Notes under the pieces: model-generated
Seen by the model: only the letters and a program-made list of their open reading frames with translations
Databases searched by the model: none
What the model was told of the DNA's origin: nothing
Origin: Spirochaetia bacterium
GTDB taxonomy: Bacteria > Spirochaetota > Spirochaetia > Sphaerochaetales > Sphaerochaetaceae
Reading direction: 5' to 3'
NCBI GenBank assembly: GCA_009929055.1
Contig: SABI01000132.1
Coordinates: 1 to 6,820, forward strand
Length of the DNA: 6,820 nucleotides
Made by a program: the position numbers and the translations under genes
Part shown: positions 5,819 through 6,820 of the stretch, piece by piece
Numbering within the stretch: position 1 is the stretch's first letter
Layout of the letters: each line of letters begins with the position of its first letter

Positions 5819-6702
5819 TGCAAGATGATCAATTTCCGTGCATTGATTACTATTCTTTAGAGCGAGTACAACAACTTTCTTTTATTACCTCTTTTAGCGA
5901 CTTTATTTGGGATTGGTATGAATCCAATAAAAGAAATTTTATATGGAGAGATACAATAGACCCCTATCACATACTTCTCTCTGAATTGATGCTCCAGCAA
6001 ACCCAAACTGAGCGCGTTGTTCCAAAATATAATTTATTTCTTGAATTGTGGCCCACCCTTTTTGATCTGAGTGAAGCATCTCTAGTCGATATTTTACATG
6101 CGTGGAAGGGGTTAGGGTATAACAGAAGGGCAAAAGCTTTACATACCATAGCAAAAGAAAGTGAGAGATATAATTATACTCTCCCAGATAATGAAGATTT
6201 TTTGCTATCCTTGCCTATGATAGGATCCTCTACATCTTCTGCTATCCTCTCTTTTGCTTATGAAAAAAAATCACTCTATCTAGAGACAAATATTAGACGC
6301 ATCATTATTCATCACTTTTTTGATTCGTGTGAGAGAGTACGAGACAAAGAAATTATTAAAATTTTATCTGAGCTCATAGAAATCCAACATGACTTTAAGA
6401 ATTGGTATTATGCTCTCATGGATTATGGGGTAGCACTTAAAAAACAAGGAATCAATCCAAATACAAGGTCCTTTCACTACAAAAAACAATCTCCTTTTGA
6501 AAACTCTAACCGCCAAGTGAGGTCTACTCTTTTATTCATTATTACCCAAGAAGGAATACAAAGAGAAATTGATTTGATTAACAAATCCCCATTTGAAAAA
6601 GAGAGAATTCTCATTGCCCTTGAATCATTGCAACAAGATGGTCTATTAGAGAGTGTTGTAAGAGAGGATGAAGTTAGCTACAGAGTTCCTCATAGTAAAT
6701 AA
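5815..6702 (+). CDS. MutY-like HhH-GPD DNA glycosylase lacking the Fe-S cluster motif
   Basis: Residues 40-215 follow the A/G-specific adenine glycosylase fold. WRDTIDPYHILLSELMLQQT (44-63) contains E57, which aligns with the general-acid glutamate (E37 of E. coli MutY). HAWKGLGYNRRAKALH (95-110) follows, then the helix-hairpin-helix LPMIGSSTSSAIL (133-145). MutY removes adenine mispaired with 8-oxoguanine. Two features are atypical. The motif holding the catalytic Asp (DGNVKR in E. coli) reads LETNIRR (156-162), with E157 in its place. The four-cysteine Fe-S loop expected after ALKK (207-210) has no cysteine at all. Residues 235-292 look like a small winged-helix-like tail rather than the MutY 8-oxoG-recognition domain. 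Function is therefore inferred as adenine or related base excision. Start: ATG at 5815 overlaps the upstream stop (ATGA); ATG at 5818 is an alternative. Both suggest translational coupling. Confidence 0.85.
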   Translation: MMQDDQFPCIDYYSLERVQQLSFITSFSDFIWDWYESNKRNFIWRDTIDPYHILLSELMLQQTQTERVVPKYNLFLELWPTLFDLSEASLVDILHAWKGLGYNRRAKALHTIAKESERYNYTLPDNEDFLLSLPMIGSSTSSAILSFAYEKKSLYLETNIRRIIIHHFFDSCERVRDKEIIKILSELIEIQHDFKNWYYALMDYGVALKKQGINPNTRSFHYKKQSPFENSNRQVRSTLLFIITQEGIQREIDLINKSPFEKERILIALESLQQDGLLESVVREDEVSYRVPHSK

Positions 6703-6721
6703 ATACAATCGCTAGCCTCAA

Positions 6722-6752
6722 CAAAAAAAGACCTACTCGAACGAGTAGGCCT
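6722..6752 (-). terminator. Intrinsic terminator of the right-edge minus-strand gene
   Basis: On the minus strand AGGCCTACTCG (6752-6742) pairs with CGAGTAGGTCT (6739-6729) around a tiny loop, with one G-U, and runs into seven T's (6729-6723). It lies 33 bases after the stop of the gene entering from the right. On the plus strand the same hairpin has an A-C mismatch and no T-tract, so it would be at most a weak terminator for the glycosylase gene, whose stop is 26 bases away. Confidence 0.85.
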
Positions 6753-6785
6753 ATCAATCTATAATTATATGTTTAGGAGGGAAAT

Positions 6786-6820
6786 TTAATCTGCTACAAC
6801 TTTAGCAACAATAGTTCCTT
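6786..6820 (-). CDS. C-terminal end of an unidentified gene
   Basis: Reading leftward from the edge, one frame gives GTIVAKVVAD followed by TAA at 6788-6786. The frame is chosen because it ends just before the minus-strand terminator at 6752-6722, at a normal distance, and because its residues look like the end of a soluble protein. Only ten complete codons are visible, too few to name the product. CCTCCT, the complement of a strong ribosome site, lies just after the stop. Confidence 0.6.
   Translation of the reverse strand, partial: GTIVAKVVAD

Noticed and set aside
5594..6154. Minus-strand frames at 5594-5794, 5939-6154 and 5967-6149
   Set aside because: Antisense to the AI-2E and glycosylase genes, both supported by family motifs; the translation of the first is a Ser/Phe-rich complement of the Lys/Glu-rich tail.
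6775..6781. AGGAGGG on the plus strand as a ribosome site for a gene leaving the window
   Set aside because: No ATG, GTG or TTG follows at a usable distance, and the minus strand carries the end of a gene here.
1..6820. Mobile element, CRISPR array, toxin-antitoxin or defence system
   Set aside because: No transposase or integrase, no regularly spaced repeats, and all long frames are accounted for by housekeeping families.

Overview
The window looks like ordinary chromosomal DNA of an AT-rich, probably anaerobic bacterium. It is densely packed with housekeeping genes on both strands. The flavour of the proteins (a variant MnmA, a MutY relative without an iron-sulfur cluster, an E. coli-like NagB, a TrmJ-type methyltransferase) and a tRNA without encoded CCA suggest to me a spirochaete or a similar anaerobe. 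That placement is a guess from memory of these families, not something the sequence proves. I see no transposase, phage gene, CRISPR array or defence system.

Layout. The left edge holds a minus-strand PAP2-family membrane phosphatase (1-828) that runs out of the window. It is divergent from a tRNA-Asp(GUC) gene (983-1056). The 154 bp between them carry a promoter for each side and a compact operator-like repeat cluster. The tRNA is followed by a clear intrinsic terminator. Only 17 bases beyond its T-tract comes mnmA (tRNA 2-thiouridylase, 1122-2186), then nagB (glucosamine-6-phosphate deaminase, 2243-3040). Facing nagB on the minus strand is a two-gene unit: a TrmJ-like tRNA 2'-O-methyltransferase (4590-3838), then a glycerophosphodiester phosphodiesterase (3838-3029). 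They are joined by a TAATG stop/start and overlap the end of nagB by 12 bp. A 55-bp divergent gap separates trmJ from a plus-strand pair: an AI-2E/UPF0118 membrane protein (4646-5818) and a MutY-like DNA glycosylase without the Fe-S cysteines (5815-6702). At the right edge are a minus-strand terminator and the last codons of an unidentified minus-strand gene.

How the genes fit together. Two enzymes modify tRNA (MnmA at U34 of Lys/Glu/Gln tRNAs; TrmJ at position 32) and both lie close to a tRNA gene. NagB feeds amino-sugar carbon and nitrogen into glycolysis. The phosphodiesterase and the PAP2 protein both act on phospholipid-derived phosphates. The glycosylase is a base-excision repair candidate. 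No single pathway joins them all. The points most worth checking are the unusual cysteine layout of MnmA, the altered glycosylase, the overlapping divergent promoters that would give near-leaderless mRNAs, and a 13-bp perfect inverted repeat buried in the phosphodiesterase gene that may terminate nagB.
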